Assembly (NCBI GenBank): GCA_949422855.1
Contig: CASPLG010000006.1
Span: 1-64,000, forward strand
Length of the DNA: 64,000 bases
Direction: 5' to 3'
Origin: an uncultured Eubacteriales bacterium
GTDB lineage: Bacteria > Bacillota > Clostridia > Oscillospirales > Acutalibacteraceae
The notes under the pieces were generated by a model. That model did not search any database, had not been told where the DNA came from, and saw nothing but the letters and a program-made list of their open reading frames with translations. A program made the position numbers and the translations under genes. Position 1 is the first letter of the stretch, and the number at the start of each line of letters is the position of its first letter. Below are positions 33,757 through 45,690 of this stretch, in pieces.

Positions 33757-36105
33757 TTAATCTCTATATTCTTCCATGGTGAATGCCTCAAAAATATCTC
33801 CTTCTTTAATATCATTAAAATGTTCAAGCCCTATTCCGCATTCATAACCTTGTGCAACCTCTTTAACATCGTCTTTGAACCTGCGAAGAGACTGTATTTT
33901 ATCCTCCGATATAACAATCCCATCTCTGACTACCCTTATATCTGCATTCCTGAGTATCTTGCCCGAGACAACGTAGCATCCGGCAATAGCCCCAACACTG
34001 GAAATTTTATAAACCTGACGACACTGTGCACTGCCAAGAAGAACTTCTCTGAACTTAGGTTCAAGCATCCCTTTCATAGCTGAACTTATTTCATCTATAC
34101 AGTCATAAATCACCCTATACAGACGCATATCCACATGGTTTCGCTCAGCGGTGTCTGAAGCAATCGAATCCGGTCTTACGTTAAAACCCACAATTATGGC
34201 ATTGGATGCGTTGGCAAGCATAACATCAGATTCATTTATCGCACCAACAGCCCCATGTATGACCTTCACCCGCACCTCATCATTGCTCAGACGTTCCAAA
34301 GACTGCTTTACAGCCTCAACTGAGCCTTGCACATCCGCCTTAACTATGATTTTTAGCTCTTTAACTTCGCCCATTTTCATCTGATCAAATAAATTATCGA
34401 GCGTTACTTTTGTCTGGCTCCCGAATTTATCCTCTTTTTCTTTATTGCGTCTCTGTTCAACCAGCTGCCTGGCAAGTTTCTCGTCTGATACAACATCGAA
34501 CACATCTCCGCCTGACGGCACACTATCAAGACCGGTTATCTCAACCGGAACAGACGGTCCCGCTTCTTTTGTTCTGGCTCCCCGGTCATCTGTCATGGTT
34601 CGGACGTGCCCCACCGTAACTCCCGCCACTACGGTATCGCCCACCCTGAGAGTGCCGTTTTGTACAAGAACCGTTGCAATAGGTCCACGTCCCCTGTCAA
34701 GCCTCGCTTCTATAATTGTCCCCTTCGCCGGACGATTCGGGTTTGCCCTGAGTTCTTTTAAATCTGCAACCAATGTCACCATTTCAAGGAGTTCTTCTAT
34801 ACCTTCTCTGTTTTTTGCCGAAACCGGTATGCAAGGAACATCCCCTCCCCACTCTTCCGGGACAAGTCCATATTCTGTGAGCTGCTGTTTTACTTTGTCA
34901 GGGTTTGCCCCCTCTTTATCCGTTTTGTTTATCGCCACAATTATTGAAACTTCTGCATCCTTTGCATGATTTATCGCCTCTATGGTCTGCGGCATGATTC
35001 CGTCATCCGCTGCCACAACTAAAATCGCTATATCCGTAACCTGTGCTCCACGGGCTCGCATAGTAGTAAATGCCTCATGACCGGGAGTATCCAAAAAGGT
35101 TATTTCCTTGCCGTTTATCTCGACACGGTAAGCCCCTATGTGCTGTGTTATGCCTCCCGCTTCCGTGGATATGACGTTTGTATGTCTTATTGCGTCGAGA
35201 AGAGAAGTTTTTCCGTGGTCAACGTGACCCATAACCACAACAATCGGAGACCTTGGAACTAAATCCTTTTCATCATCCGGACTGTCATCTATAATTTTAT
35301 CCTCTATTGTAACAACTACTTCCTTCTCAACCTTAGCATGAAATTCCATAGCAACAAGACTTGCAGTATCAAAATCGATCGTGTCATTTATGGACACCAT
35401 CATTCCCATCATCATCAGTTTTTTAATCACTTCCGCCGCAGTCGCCTTCAGCCGTGATGCAAGCTCACCAACAGTAATTTCCTCAGGGACCGAAATAGTA
35501 AGCTGACGTGATTTTCGCTCCATCGCAATCCTTTTTAATCTTTCTGCTTCGGTCTCTTTTCTGGAATTTTTCGGCTTACCCCTTTGCTGAGATTTCTGAG
35601 TAATTTTTTGTTTTCTCACCATATTATCGGTCTGGACTTTCTCCGCTGCCATTTTATCGTATTTTTCGTTGTACTTTTCTATATCGACATTTACACTGCG
35701 AGTGTTGACTATACGGCTGTGGGACTTACTCTCCTCAGCCGGAGACACATTTGAAGAGTCCTTAGGCTGAATTTTCAGAACCTTTTCTTCTTTTTTCTTT
35801 TTCTCGATTTTATCTTTTTTAGGTTTTTCTGCCACCCTCTTTTCGGCAATCTCTTTTTTATTGGGCTTTTTGTCCTCCCCGGCGCTATCCGGTTTAGCCT
35901 CCCTTTTTGCAGATTCAAAATACTCATCAAAGTTTTTCACTTGGTTCATCTGAGTATAGTATTCGAAAATAACAGACAGTTCTTCCTCATTTAGAGCCGT
36001 CATGTGATTTTTTTCCTCGTTCAGATACTTTTTCAAAATGCCCGTTAACTCTTTACTAGTGTGACCTAAATCTTTCGCAGCTTCATATACTCTGTATTTC
36101 ACCAT
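33757..36105 (-). CDS. infB: Translation initiation factor IF-2
   Basis: A 782-residue GTPase that brings initiator tRNA to the ribosome. A Lys/Glu-rich N-terminal region (to about 190) precedes the IF2-N domain and a GTPase domain with G1 [13 protein letters not shown]3 DTPGHEAF and G4 NKTD; domains II-IV follow. ATG at 36105 is used because GGGGAGG is 10 bases upstream; an earlier in-frame start at 36132 overlaps the ylxQ end. Part of the nusA operon. Confidence 0.97.
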   Translation of the reverse strand: MVKYRVYEAAKDLGHTSKELTGILKKYLNEEKNHMTALNEEELSVIFEYYTQMNQVKNFDEYFESAKREAKPDSAGEDKKPNKKEIAEKRVAEKPKKDKIEKKKKEEKVLKIQPKDSSNVSPAEESKSHSRIVNTRSVNVDIEKYNEKYDKMAAEKVQTDNMVRKQKITQKSQQRGKPKNSRKETEAERLKRIAMERKSRQLTISVPEEITVGELASRLKATAAEVIKKLMMMGMMVSINDTIDFDTASLVAMEFHAKVEKEVVVTIEDKIIDDSPDDEKDLVPRSPIVVVMGHVDHGKTSLLDAIRHTNVISTEAGGITQHIGAYRVEINGKEITFLDTPGHEAFTTMRARGAQVTDIAILVVAADDGIMPQTIEAINHAKDAEVSIIVAINKTDKEGANPDKVKQQLTEYGLVPEEWGGDVPCIPVSAKNREGIEELLEMVTLVADLKELRANPNRPAKGTIIEARLDRGRGPIATVLVQNGTLRVGDTVVAGVTVGHVRTMTDDRGARTKEAGPSVPVEITGLDSVPSGGDVFDVVSDEKLARQLVEQRRNKEKEDKFGSQTKVTLDNLFDQMKMGEVKELKIIVKADVQGSVEAVKQSLERLSNDEVRVKVIHGAVGAINESDVMLANASNAIIVGFNVRPDSIASDTAERNHVDMRLYRVIYDCIDEISSAMKGMLEPKFREVLLGSAQCRQVYKISSVGAIAGCYVVSGKILRNADIRVVRDGIVISEDKIQSLRRFKDDVKEVAQGYECGIGLEHFNDIKEGDIFEAFTMEEYRD

Positions 36106-36109
36106 ATAT

Positions 36110-36439
36110 TTAATTCCTCCCCGAACAGCCATTACTTATCAATATACTCTTTACCTTCAACGCCATATTCTCATCGGATATACCCAAAATCCCCGAGGCT
36201 TTCCCCAATAGATCCCCAACATAAGCCATTGTCTCAGAAATCTGAAAATATTCAACATCTCTACCTTTCAAGAAAAATAAGATATTCTTTTTAGATTTTT
36301 CAGATAAATCAGAGGTAAGCAAGATCAGCCTGATTTTATTTTTATATACCCCCTCTTTTACACAGTTATATCCAAAACTCATATTTCCCGACTTAACCAC
36401 AATGCCTAAAAACGACATAAGTTCATTGTTCAGATTCAT
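36110..36439 (-). CDS. ylxQ: L7Ae-family RNA-binding protein YlxQ
   Basis: A 109-residue L7Ae/L30e-like protein, [21 protein letters not shown] being the family opening. Its start overlaps ylxR by 17 bases and it ends 4 bases before the infB start. Known relatives bind kink-turn RNA; the role is not settled. Confidence 0.9.
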   Translation of the reverse strand: MNLNNELMSFLGIVVKSGNMSFGYNCVKEGVYKNKIRLILLTSDLSEKSKKNILFFLKGRDVEYFQISETMAYVGDLLGKASGILGISDENMALKVKSILISNGCSGRN

Positions 36440-36701
36440 TCACCAGCTTCTCAACGTCATCATAAACACTTAAATCAACTCTTCCGGAAAACGCTCTTTC
36501 CAAACGTCTGGCCTTTTTCGCTTTTATTAAACAATCCACACTTCTGCAAATATACGCTCCCCGCCCTTCAGCATGACCGCTGCTTACAAATATATTTATT
36601 TTACCATTTTCCTCTTTTTTCACTATTCTTATTAAATCACTTTTTGGCTTCCTCGCGCCACACCCTACACATTTTCTAAGCGGAATATTATTGCTCCTCA
36701 C
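36423..36701 (-). CDS. ylxR: YlxR-family RNA-binding protein
   Basis: A 92-residue DUF448 protein with the diagnostic RKCVGCGARKPKSDLIR and the basic RGAYICRSVDCL segment. Position between nusA and ylxQ is conserved. From memory, YlxR of Bacillus has been linked to RNase P; the RNase P RNA gene is also in this window, about 10 kb away. Confidence 0.93.
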   Translation of the reverse strand: MRSNNIPLRKCVGCGARKPKSDLIRIVKKEENGKINIFVSSGHAEGRGAYICRSVDCLIKAKKARRLERAFSGRVDLSVYDDVEKLVNESEQ

Positions 36702-36722
36702 TACTAAGTCCCCTTAAAACAT

Positions 36723-37772
36723 TTATTTATCGTAAAATGCACTCTCCGGTTTAATATCTATTTTCCAGCCGGTAAGCCTGGCTGCTAAACGAACATTTTG
36801 CCCTTTATTTCCTATCGCCAGAGAGAGCTGGTCATCGGGGACTACTGCTACACATGTCCTCTCCTCTTCGGAGATAATATCTACCTCTGAAACCTGTGCC
36901 GGAAGCAGAGCTTCTTTAATAAATTCATGTGGGTCATCGCTATAATTAATAATATCGATTTTTTCTCCGCCGAGTTCCTCAACGACATTATTGACCCTCG
37001 CCCCGTAATTGCCTATACATGACCCAACAGCACTGATATTTTTATCGTGGCTTATAACTGCCACTTTAGACCTAGACCCCGCCTCACGTGAAACCGCTTT
37101 TATTTCAATGTCCCCCTTCGCTATGTCCGGAACCTCCATCTCAAAAAGCTTCTCCACAAAACCGGGGCATGTGCGTGAAACCATTACACGTGGTCCCTTA
37201 TCTCCCTCTCGAACATCAGAAACATAAACCTTAATCCTATCTCCCTCTTTCACATTTTCAATGCCTATTTTCTCACTCCGCGGAAGCATAGATTCAACCT
37301 TTCCTATCCTCAGCGTCAGTATTCCGTTAATAGGGTCTACCCTCTCAACAAGTGCACTTACTATTTCATGCTGCCTGTGCTGAAATTCCTTTGTAATCTG
37401 ACTCCTTTCGCCATCTTTTATTCCCTGTCTTATTATATTTCTGGCCGTCTGAGCTGCTATTCTGCCAAATTCTTTGGTATCAAGCGGAATTGCAACCTTA
37501 TCCTCAATAGATGCACTAGGGTTAATTTTTTTTGCATCTTCTAAGGATATCTCTCTGCCACTTACAACCACTTCATCAACAACTTCTTTAAGAAGACTTA
37601 CCTTGAACTCTCCCTTATCCTCATTAATGTCGATAACTACATCTTCATTACCGTCGTAGCTGTTTTTGCAGGCCGTAACAATAGCCTTTGTTATCTTCTC
37701 AATCATAAAATCCATAGGTATTCCACGTTCGCTTTCCAACAAATGAAGAGCATCAAAAATTTCTTTATTCAT
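36723..37772 (-). CDS. nusA: Transcription termination/antitermination factor NusA
   Basis: A 349-residue RNA polymerase-binding factor with an N-terminal polymerase domain, an S1 domain (about 135-200; [18 protein letters not shown]) and two KH domains ([32 protein letters not shown]). ATG at 37772 follows GGGAGAATATTTTT. It is the first gene of the operon. rimP, normally immediately upstream, is replaced by 219 gene-free bases and then an unrelated large gene. Confidence 0.96.
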   Translation of the reverse strand: MNKEIFDALHLLESERGIPMDFMIEKITKAIVTACKNSYDGNEDVVIDINEDKGEFKVSLLKEVVDEVVVSGREISLEDAKKINPSASIEDKVAIPLDTKEFGRIAAQTARNIIRQGIKDGERSQITKEFQHRQHEIVSALVERVDPINGILTLRIGKVESMLPRSEKIGIENVKEGDRIKVYVSDVREGDKGPRVMVSRTCPGFVEKLFEMEVPDIAKGDIEIKAVSREAGSRSKVAVISHDKNISAVGSCIGNYGARVNNVVEELGGEKIDIINYSDDPHEFIKEALLPAQVSEVDIISEEERTCVAVVPDDQLSLAIGNKGQNVRLAARLTGWKIDIKPESAFYDK

Positions 37773-37829
37773 AAAAATATTCTCCCTCAAATATTCTATT
37801 AGCTTATTACGCCATTATAGCTAGCTATA

Positions 37830-37858
37830 ATAATATCATACTTAACCGATAAAGTCAC
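37830..37858 (-). promoter_or_regulatory. Probable promoter of the nusA-ribF operon
   Basis: On the minus strand GTGACT (37853-37858) and TATTAT (37830-37835) have a 17-base spacer. A second TATAAT lies at 37814-37819 without a good partner. Confidence 0.4.
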
Positions 37859-37941
37859 GCTTTTAGTAAAAATTAAACGGTTTTTATTAAATATTTTCAC
37901 CTTACAATAAAAGCACCTCAAAAATAGCGATTTAAAAAATA

Positions 37942-37974
37942 TAAAAGGCAGCATACATCTACCTGTGTGCCGCC
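37942..37974 (-). terminator. Probable terminator of the 673-residue protein gene
   Basis: On the minus strand GGCGGCACAC and GTATGCTGCC pair with one mismatch and one wobble, followed by TTTT. Confidence 0.45.
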
Positions 37975-37991
37975 CAAAGTTCGCTTGTAAT

Positions 37992-40013
37992 TTATTTGTT
38001 TTTCGATTCCAGCTCCCTTACCTCATAAATACAATCCAATATCTCGTTGAGTTGCTTATTCTCCTGCTCTATTTTCTTTATTTCATTTTGGCAAGTCTTC
38101 AAATTGTGTGCGGCCTCCTTGAGACCGACTCTGTTCTTCGTTATTTTATTGTTTTTTACATCCCAATCATACTGCTTTTCCCACTCTTCAAGTCCCTTGC
38201 CTTTCCAGAATAACCATTTATAACCACGCTGATAGGCATCTGTCTTTAAAGCAGCGTCATTATTTTGCAGCTTTTGGTTGGCACTCTTCTCCACTTTGTC
38301 AAGATTTCCGCTCCTGTGCCATACACCCAAACCACTGCCTGTACTAATTTCCTCAATCTCAGCTTTAAGTTCTTCCGGTGTCTTGGCCGTATCACCGCCA
38401 TCATCGTCATCATCGTCAACCGCCGGAATACCAATATCAGTATCAGCCGGACTCTCGCCTCTCTCGTTCAACAGTCTCTTCTCTCTCTCTTCCAACGTCT
38501 CTACTTTTTTGTCTTTAAGAATACTTGTATCCCTGCTTGCAGCCACACTGGCATCTGCCTTTCCGCTCTGGGCTATCTTATAAAACTTGTTCTTATCGTC
38601 AAATACTGCAATGTCAAACTCTGAGCATAATTCGGCAATGAGGCTGCTTCCCGCTTCTTTTCTGATCGTTTTAATGTCAGGTATAAAAGTAACATAATAC
38701 GATACTTCATCGTAAGGTATACAAAACGTATCCCCTGCTTTATTAAAATTTATGATCCCAGCGAGCGAAACCTTCGCTTTTTTGGCTCTAAGCACTATAT
38801 AGATATTATCATCCGAGCACCCTTGAAAAACTTTCCTTTCTAAAAAATCTAAGCCCTGCGCAAGCGTTAGCTTATTTCCTGCATAAAACTGTTTCTTTTC
38901 GCCATTTACATAAATTATGAAGGGTTGAGCATTCTTTGCGTACTTGTCTGCCGACTTAACCATTTTACCTAAAATTATTTCTATTTTTTTGCTATCCTTC
39001 TCCTGTAAAATCTCATCTTTATATTCAGATTTTACTAACTCTACTATTTTATTATCTCTTTCCATGTCTTCAACAGGGTAAAGATCCCTTGGACTCACTC
39101 CACTAGGCCATTTACTGACTACATCATGCAGACTATTTACCAAGACGTCATCAGCGTTAATTTTTGATAACATATTAAGTATTTTTTTAAAATCCCACAA
39201 ATCTGACACATCTTCTAACGAGTCTAAAATAAGTTTTACTCTCTCACCCTCATTAATAGTATTATCTTGCATTCTCTTCAAATTTTCCCCCAATTTTTCT
39301 CCTTTTTCTTGAAGGATTTCCTGTCTTAATCTCTGTTGTACGACTACCAATTCATTATGCCACTTTGTAATAAGTTTATCTAGCCCAGTCATAATAGCTT
39401 TTCTGTCCTTCATCTTTGGAAAGTCATTTCTATAATGTCTACTATTCAGGTAGGTGTTAACCCCCTTATACAAAGCCTCGAGAAACACCAATATCCTCTC
39501 CAGTAACTCCGCCTTCTTTTTCAGTAACTCTGCCTTCTTCTTCAGTAACTCCGCCTTCTTTTCCAGCTCCTCAAGGTTCTTGCTAATTTGAATATATTCA
39601 TAGATATACTCAAATAGTAATCTATATACGCATCCTGAGGGCAGATATTTAATATATTGCTCACCATGGCCCTGCCATTTGGGCTCCCCCCCCTTAAGCA
39701 TGATGGCAACTATCTTGAGAAGACCAGAGTTAAAAATAATTTTATCAAACCGTGCATATGGGGTGTTACTATTCTTCTTTTCAGCCGTTTTATTCAAATC
39801 TGCCTTTTCTTTTGAAGTCAGCTTTCGCATTTTTTCAGAGTCTTTGCCTTCCGATCTGAGGTATATAAGGATAGGCATCATATCTTTCTGTGTCTCACAG
39901 ATTTCTTCAAATATTTCATTTTCAGAATCTGCTTTCTTGCGTTCACGCCTTTTAATATCTTGTATACAACGATTAACTCTATTCTCTGCTGCACTATTCA
40001 CTGCTTTACCCAC
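37992..40013 (-). CDS. Large coiled-coil protein of unknown function; candidate effector
   Basis: A 673-residue, highly charged protein I do not recognise. Residues 1-110 are Lys/Glu-rich; about 140-180 is a coiled coil containing three KKAELL heptads from a 21-bp DNA repeat; a mixed alpha/beta region lies at about 370-470 (PFIIYVNGEKKQFYAGNKLT); an acidic run of six Asp follows (about 530-540); the C-terminal 100 residues are rich in Trp and Lys and end in another coiled coil. No signal peptide or membrane helix is seen. It has its own good promoter and a GTG start after GGGAGGAG. It occupies the place where rimP normally sits. Low similarity to known families and modular charge suggest a host-directed or structural role, but nothing proves it. 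Confidence 0.65.
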   Translation of the reverse strand: MGKAVNSAAENRVNRCIQDIKRRERKKADSENEIFEEICETQKDMMPILIYLRSEGKDSEKMRKLTSKEKADLNKTAEKKNSNTPYARFDKIIFNSGLLKIVAIMLKGGEPKWQGHGEQYIKYLPSGCVYRLLFEYIYEYIQISKNLEELEKKAELLKKKAELLKKKAELLERILVFLEALYKGVNTYLNSRHYRNDFPKMKDRKAIMTGLDKLITKWHNELVVVQQRLRQEILQEKGEKLGENLKRMQDNTINEGERVKLILDSLEDVSDLWDFKKILNMLSKINADDVLVNSLHDVVSKWPSGVSPRDLYPVEDMERDNKIVELVKSEYKDEILQEKDSKKIEIILGKMVKSADKYAKNAQPFIIYVNGEKKQFYAGNKLTLAQGLDFLERKVFQGCSDDNIYIVLRAKKAKVSLAGIINFNKAGDTFCIPYDEVSYYVTFIPDIKTIRKEAGSSLIAELCSEFDIAVFDDKNKFYKIAQSGKADASVAASRDTSILKDKKVETLEEREKRLLNERGESPADTDIGIPAVDDDDDDGGDTAKTPEELKAEIEEISTGSGLGVWHRSGNLDKVEKSANQKLQNNDAALKTDAYQRGYKWLFWKGKGLEEWEKQYDWDVKNNKITKNRVGLKEAAHNLKTCQNEIKKIEQENKQLNEILDCIYEVRELESKNK
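39501..39563 (-). repeat. Three tandem 21-bp units
   Basis: Units start at 39501, 39522 and 39543 and differ at one to three bases. They encode KKAELL heptads, so unit number changes coiled-coil length without shifting frame. Confidence 0.9.
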
Positions 40014-40242
40014 TATATTCTCCTCCCTTATTTTGTTAATTTACAAAAATTAGTTGCATGGTATTAATTATAATAATAAAATTTGAATTAATCAATACTT
40101 TTATATATAAAAGATATATAAAATCTCTAATTTTATTAAATATTTTGGATTATTACCTCTTATTTTATGTATCTAATATTTTATTTCTCGTTCTCTAAAT
40201 AAATATATCGCTTCAAAAAATAGACGAACTTTCCCTTAAAAT
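40014..40242. other. AT-rich gene-free stretch
   Basis: Apart from the promoter at 40067-40095 I see no gene or structured RNA here. Confidence 0.5.
40067..40095 (-). promoter_or_regulatory. Sigma-A promoter of the 673-residue protein gene
   Basis: On the minus strand TTGATT (40090-40095) and TATAAT (40067-40072) have a 17-base spacer. Confidence 0.75.
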
Positions 40243-40271
40243 AAAAACTTTCCGAGCTATATTGCCCGGAA
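40243..40271 (-). terminator. Terminator of the rsmD operon
   Basis: On the minus strand TTCCGGGC and GCTCGGAA pair over eight bases with one wobble, followed by AGTTTTTATTTT. Confidence 0.8.
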
Positions 40272-40312
40272 TCCAGCTTTATAGTATTGGTTAGTAAAAA
40301 CTCCGCAAAATC

Positions 40313-40774
40313 CTAATCGCCCTTGCGTTCAGAAGAGCGTAAAGCTTGCCTCGCCTTTTTAATTTCAGCCATCTGAGCCGCAACAATTTGTTCTGCATCT
40401 TTCATAAGATTATCTACGTACTGGTTTGCCGCTGCTTTGATTTTTTTGGAGTCAGATTTAGCATCCGATATGATTTTATTTGCGGTCATCTGAGCATTTT
40501 TTACAATTTCGCTCTGTTCTATCATAGAATGAAATTTTTCCTCTGAAAGTTTTACTATGCGAGCTGCTTCCTTTTTGGCATCATCTATAATCTTAGAGCT
40601 GTCCTCAACTATACTCTTAGCCTGGACTATTTCCTTCGGCATTTTAAGACGTATATCTTCAAGCAGACACCTAATTTCCTTACTATCTAAAATTACTTTC
40701 CCTCCTGATAACGGCAAATGCCAAGAGGTATCTAAAATTTCATATAGATCATCAATTATTTTGTCCATGCCCAT
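40313..40774 (-). CDS. Conserved coiled-coil protein linked to rsmD
   Basis: A 153-residue helical protein with long Ala/Lys/Glu-rich coiled coil (about 45-145), resembling the stalk-like proteins often annotated as ATPase subunit homologues beside rsmD/coaD in Clostridia. It lacks an ATPase motif and a membrane helix. AAAGGAG lies eight bases before the ATG. It is co-transcribed with rsmD, 18 bases downstream. Function unknown; a DivIVA-like or scaffolding role is a guess. Confidence 0.7.
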   Translation of the reverse strand: MGMDKIIDDLYEILDTSWHLPLSGGKVILDSKEIRCLLEDIRLKMPKEIVQAKSIVEDSSKIIDDAKKEAARIVKLSEEKFHSMIEQSEIVKNAQMTANKIISDAKSDSKKIKAAANQYVDNLMKDAEQIVAAQMAEIKKARQALRSSERKGD

Positions 40775-40792
40775 TTTAACTACTCCTTTATT

Positions 40793-41347
40793 TTATACTT
40801 CTGAATTTCCACTGCGGTCAGTATACATATTAATTTGAATACTCCCATACCTGTAATTCTTTTTATGAGTAAACCTTCCGAAGCTCAATCCATGATTTTT
40901 TTCAGTCGAAGACTCAGTGATTATTATACCACCTTGATTCACAGCATGGTTAATATATCCCGGCAAAACCTCAAGCAAGCCGGAGTTATATGGTGGGTCA
41001 AGAAACACTATATCTGCTTTTTGGGGAGAATACTTCAAAAATTCTACCGCATCCGAGTCAACAAGCCGCACATTAAACCTATTTTTTAGCTTACACATGT
41101 TTCTCTTTATAACATCTAAGGACGACTTGTTATTATCTACTATTATAACCTCGCTTGCTCCCCTGCTGGCGGCCTCTATGCCAATCTGCCCCGAACCCCC
41201 AAATAAATCTAGAAATACTTTGCCCTGAATATCAAACTGTATAATGTTAAAAACTGATTCTTTGACTTTCTCGGTAGTGGGTCTGATGTCTTTCTCCGCT
41301 ATCATTTCTAAGTGCAGCCCTCTGGCAGCTCCCGAAACAACCCGCAT
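40793..41347 (-). CDS. rsmD: 16S rRNA (guanine-966-N2)-methyltransferase
   Basis: A 184-residue SAM-dependent methyltransferase. The opening RVVSGAARGLHLEMI, TTEKVKESVFNII, the SAM site LDLFGGSGQIGIEA and the catalytic DPPYNSG are all present. It has its own promoter 45 bases upstream. coaD, its frequent neighbour, is absent from this position. Confidence 0.95.
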   Translation of the reverse strand: MRVVSGAARGLHLEMIAEKDIRPTTEKVKESVFNIIQFDIQGKVFLDLFGGSGQIGIEAASRGASEVIIVDNNKSSLDVIKRNMCKLKNRFNVRLVDSDAVEFLKYSPQKADIVFLDPPYNSGLLEVLPGYINHAVNQGGIIITESSTEKNHGLSFGRFTHKKNYRYGSIQINMYTDRSGNSEV

Positions 41348-41391
41348 AATAAATTCATTCCCCTCAAACCAAACTCAAAACCGTGTTTATA

Positions 41392-41420
41392 ATTATCTCA
41401 AAATTTTATCCGCCGGTCAA
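41392..41420 (-). promoter_or_regulatory. Sigma-A promoter of rsmD
   Basis: On the minus strand TTGACC (41415-41420) and GATAAT (41392-41397) have a 17-base spacer. Confidence 0.7.
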
Positions 41421-41470
41421 CAGCTCTTTCACACACAAATATTAATTATTTTTATGGCTAAAGCAAAATA

Positions 41471-41842
41471 TTACATGTATTTATAATGGTTTTTTAAAAC
41501 AGTATCTATCCACCCCACTACGGGCAAATATCTTAAATCCATTTTGTATGCGTTTACTATCCCCATTATCGAGAGAACTACCCACAGTGTCCATATCCCG
41601 GTATGCAGAAGCAGTCCCAGAATCTCTGCGAATACCGGGAAAATATATAATACATTAGTTATATGCCTCGCAAATGTCTCTAAAAGCACTACGGTGAAAA
41701 ATAAGATTCCTCCCTGCCATGAATGAAAATCCATCATCCTGTTAAATCGTCTCTTCGACATGCGTGTCACTATAAAAAGAGGTCCCACATAAGAAATCAT
41801 GGAATAAATCCTAACAATATCATCCAGTTTGTCATAATTCAA
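41471..41842 (-). CDS. Small integral membrane protein (DUF4870/Tic20-like)
   Basis: A 123-residue protein with three or four membrane helices. The pattern FHSWQGGILFF, then VLSIMGIVNAYK and LPVVGW resembles DUF4870/Tic20-like proteins. Function of the family in bacteria is unclear. It lies 31 bases upstream-to-downstream of the cyclophilin gene on the same strand and may share its transcript. Confidence 0.6.
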   Translation of the reverse strand: MNYDKLDDIVRIYSMISYVGPLFIVTRMSKRRFNRMMDFHSWQGGILFFTVVLLETFARHITNVLYIFPVFAEILGLLLHTGIWTLWVVLSIMGIVNAYKMDLRYLPVVGWIDTVLKNHYKYM

Positions 41843-41873
41843 AACAGCCCACCCCCATACACTCTACATATCC

Positions 41874-42665
41874 TCATTGATTATAATTCTCTATAGAAAT
41901 ATAATCTATCTTTACATCTTCTAACGGTTTATCCCTTTCATCAGTCTTGACCTTCGAGATTTTTTCAACAACATCCAGCCCTTCAAATACCTGCCCGAAT
42001 ACCGTATGTCCTCTCTTTTCGGTGCTATAATAGCCATCTAAATTAGGATTTCCTCCATGCTCTTCATACAGTTTTTTTATACTGTCGGTAATCTTAGACA
42101 TATCAACCGTTGAGCCATACCTTTTACTAAATTCCGATGGATTTTTTTTGTATATTTCATATTCCTGCTCAAATCCGCTCCATCCCGGGAATTTATCCGG
42201 GCTCTGATAGTTTATAAAAAACTGACTTCCATTTGTATTTTCTCCTCTATTAGCCATGGCAAGCGCACCTGTAATATTAAACAAACTGTCAGAAAACTCA
42301 TCTTCAAAATCTTTCCCCCATATGCTCTCCCCTCCTGTACCGTCTCCCTGGGGATCTCCGCCCTGAATCATAAAGTTTTCAATTACTCTGTGAAACCTTA
42401 TTCCATTATAATAGCCATTGCGTGAGAGTGTCTTAAAGTTTTCAACGGCTTTTGGTGCAGCATCCGGGAAAAACCTGATTTTAAACGTTCCGTAATTCGT
42501 ACAGACTGTCGCAACCTCCTCACCCTGAGAAGGCATGTCGAGCTGATATCCCACAGTATTAGTTGATTTCATTTCTGAATTATCTCCTTTCCCACACCCC
42601 GTTAAGAATAAAGTCACACCGAAAAAAGCTGCGGTGCACAAACCCAATAATTTAATTTTCTTCAT
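41874..42665 (-). CDS. Cyclophilin-type peptidyl-prolyl isomerase lipoprotein
   Basis: A 263-residue surface lipoprotein. A signal peptide ends in the lipobox LTGC (Cys 24). The cyclophilin domain has FHRVIENFMIQGGDPQGDG, LAMANRGENTNGSQFFI and GHTVFGQVFEG, covering the active-site Arg, Phe and Gln. An insertion of about 60 residues (PGWSGFEQEY to NLDGYY) interrupts the domain before the last motif. It would help proteins fold outside the membrane. Confidence 0.93.
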   Translation of the reverse strand: MKKIKLLGLCTAAFFGVTLFLTGCGKGDNSEMKSTNTVGYQLDMPSQGEEVATVCTNYGTFKIRFFPDAAPKAVENFKTLSRNGYYNGIRFHRVIENFMIQGGDPQGDGTGGESIWGKDFEDEFSDSLFNITGALAMANRGENTNGSQFFINYQSPDKFPGWSGFEQEYEIYKKNPSEFSKRYGSTVDMSKITDSIKKLYEEHGGNPNLDGYYSTEKRGHTVFGQVFEGLDVVEKISKVKTDERDKPLEDVKIDYISIENYNQ

Positions 42666-42702
42666 AATATCACTACCTATATAATATCTTTATATGCGAT
42701 TT

Positions 42703-42731
42703 ATTATAATATATAAAACTGACCTAATCAA
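42703..42731 (-). promoter_or_regulatory. Sigma-A promoter of the cyclophilin gene
   Basis: On the minus strand TTGATT (42726-42731) and TATAAT (42703-42708) have a 17-base spacer. Confidence 0.75.
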
Positions 42732-42758
42732 TTATATATTTATATAATTTTAAGTAAA

Positions 42759-44744
<1,986 letters not shown>

Positions 44745-44770
44745 TCACGTCCTTAACATTTCATAAAGTA

Positions 44771-44799
44771 ATTATATAAGTTTATCTTTTATCAATCAA
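44771..44799 (-). promoter_or_regulatory. Sigma-A promoter of ligA
   Basis: On the minus strand TTGATT (44794-44799) and TATAAT (44771-44776) have a 17-base spacer. Confidence 0.75.
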
Positions 44800-44808
44800 T
44801 ACAAAATA

Positions 44809-45489
44809 TCACTTATTCATATTGTTTAAATCATTTACCCGGCTAAGCTCTGAACCCGAACCCGAAACATAAACATTTGGTACTTCCCCCACTATTACGG
44901 TTTCAGCAATGTTCATATTTGTGTCCACATCGGTCGTCACAGGATAGCCCGGAACCAAAGCCCCTATTCTGGTATGAATGTTTAGATAAATTTGATGCTT
45001 TGTTTGGTTTATCCCGGCCTCGCAAAATTTGCTTTCAAACTCTGTAACAACACTTCCCGATACGGATATTTTAAGCGGTACGCAAGGACCCAATCCACAA
45101 AACATTTCAGCCCCTAACAACGTCCCCAATGGTATATTTACTCTATTAATCCCTGACTCAGAAAGTCTGTTTTGTATCGCAATGCTTATTTTGGATTTTA
45201 AGCGGTTAATGAGTGAGGAATTAGTCGTCAGAGCTATGACTTTTCCTGTGTCCGTCCGCTCGATATTCACAAGAGAAGAATATTTTATGCCTGAATCATC
45301 CAGCTCCTGTAAAACAGCGTCGTTAATTGCATGTATGGAAATCGTCGATGCTTTATTCGCTGCTATGGATTTTATTATCGGTCTCAGCCTCAAGTCAATG
45401 ATAAGAAAAATTGTCGAAATAATACCTACCAAAATAAATATTTTCCTTTTTCTCTTTCTCAGAATAAATTTATTCGTACTTTTCACCAC
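44809..45489 (-). CDS. yunB: Sporulation protein YunB
   Basis: A 226-residue membrane-anchored protein of the YunB family: a basic N-terminus, one helix (about 17-32), then a domain with IPLGTLLGAEMFCGLGPCVPL, the ISVSGSVVTEFESKF segment and an NIHTRIGALVPGYP segment. In Bacillus it is made in the mother cell during sporulation. Start is GTG; no clear sigma-E box is visible upstream. Its survival suggests sporulation, or a derived use of the gene, persists in this lineage. Confidence 0.88.
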   Translation of the reverse strand: MVKSTNKFILRKRKRKIFILVGIISTIFLIIDLRLRPIIKSIAANKASTISIHAINDAVLQELDDSGIKYSSLVNIERTDTGKVIALTTNSSLINRLKSKISIAIQNRLSESGINRVNIPLGTLLGAEMFCGLGPCVPLKISVSGSVVTEFESKFCEAGINQTKHQIYLNIHTRIGALVPGYPVTTDVDTNMNIAETVIVGEVPNVYVSGSGSELSRVNDLNNMNK

Positions 45490-45690
45490 CGTATTTATAA
45501 TTACATAATATATAAAAGTATAAAATTTGTGCGTAAAAAGCCTAATTCATCCCAAAGGCAAATTGTAAAATAACCCATTTTAATCTTATAGCACACGTGC
45601 TGAAGCAAAAGTATACTAAAAAAAGTATTTTTAAATGTAAGTATATAAATAAATCACCTGCCAATAATAACTGTTGGAGGTGCATTTTTT

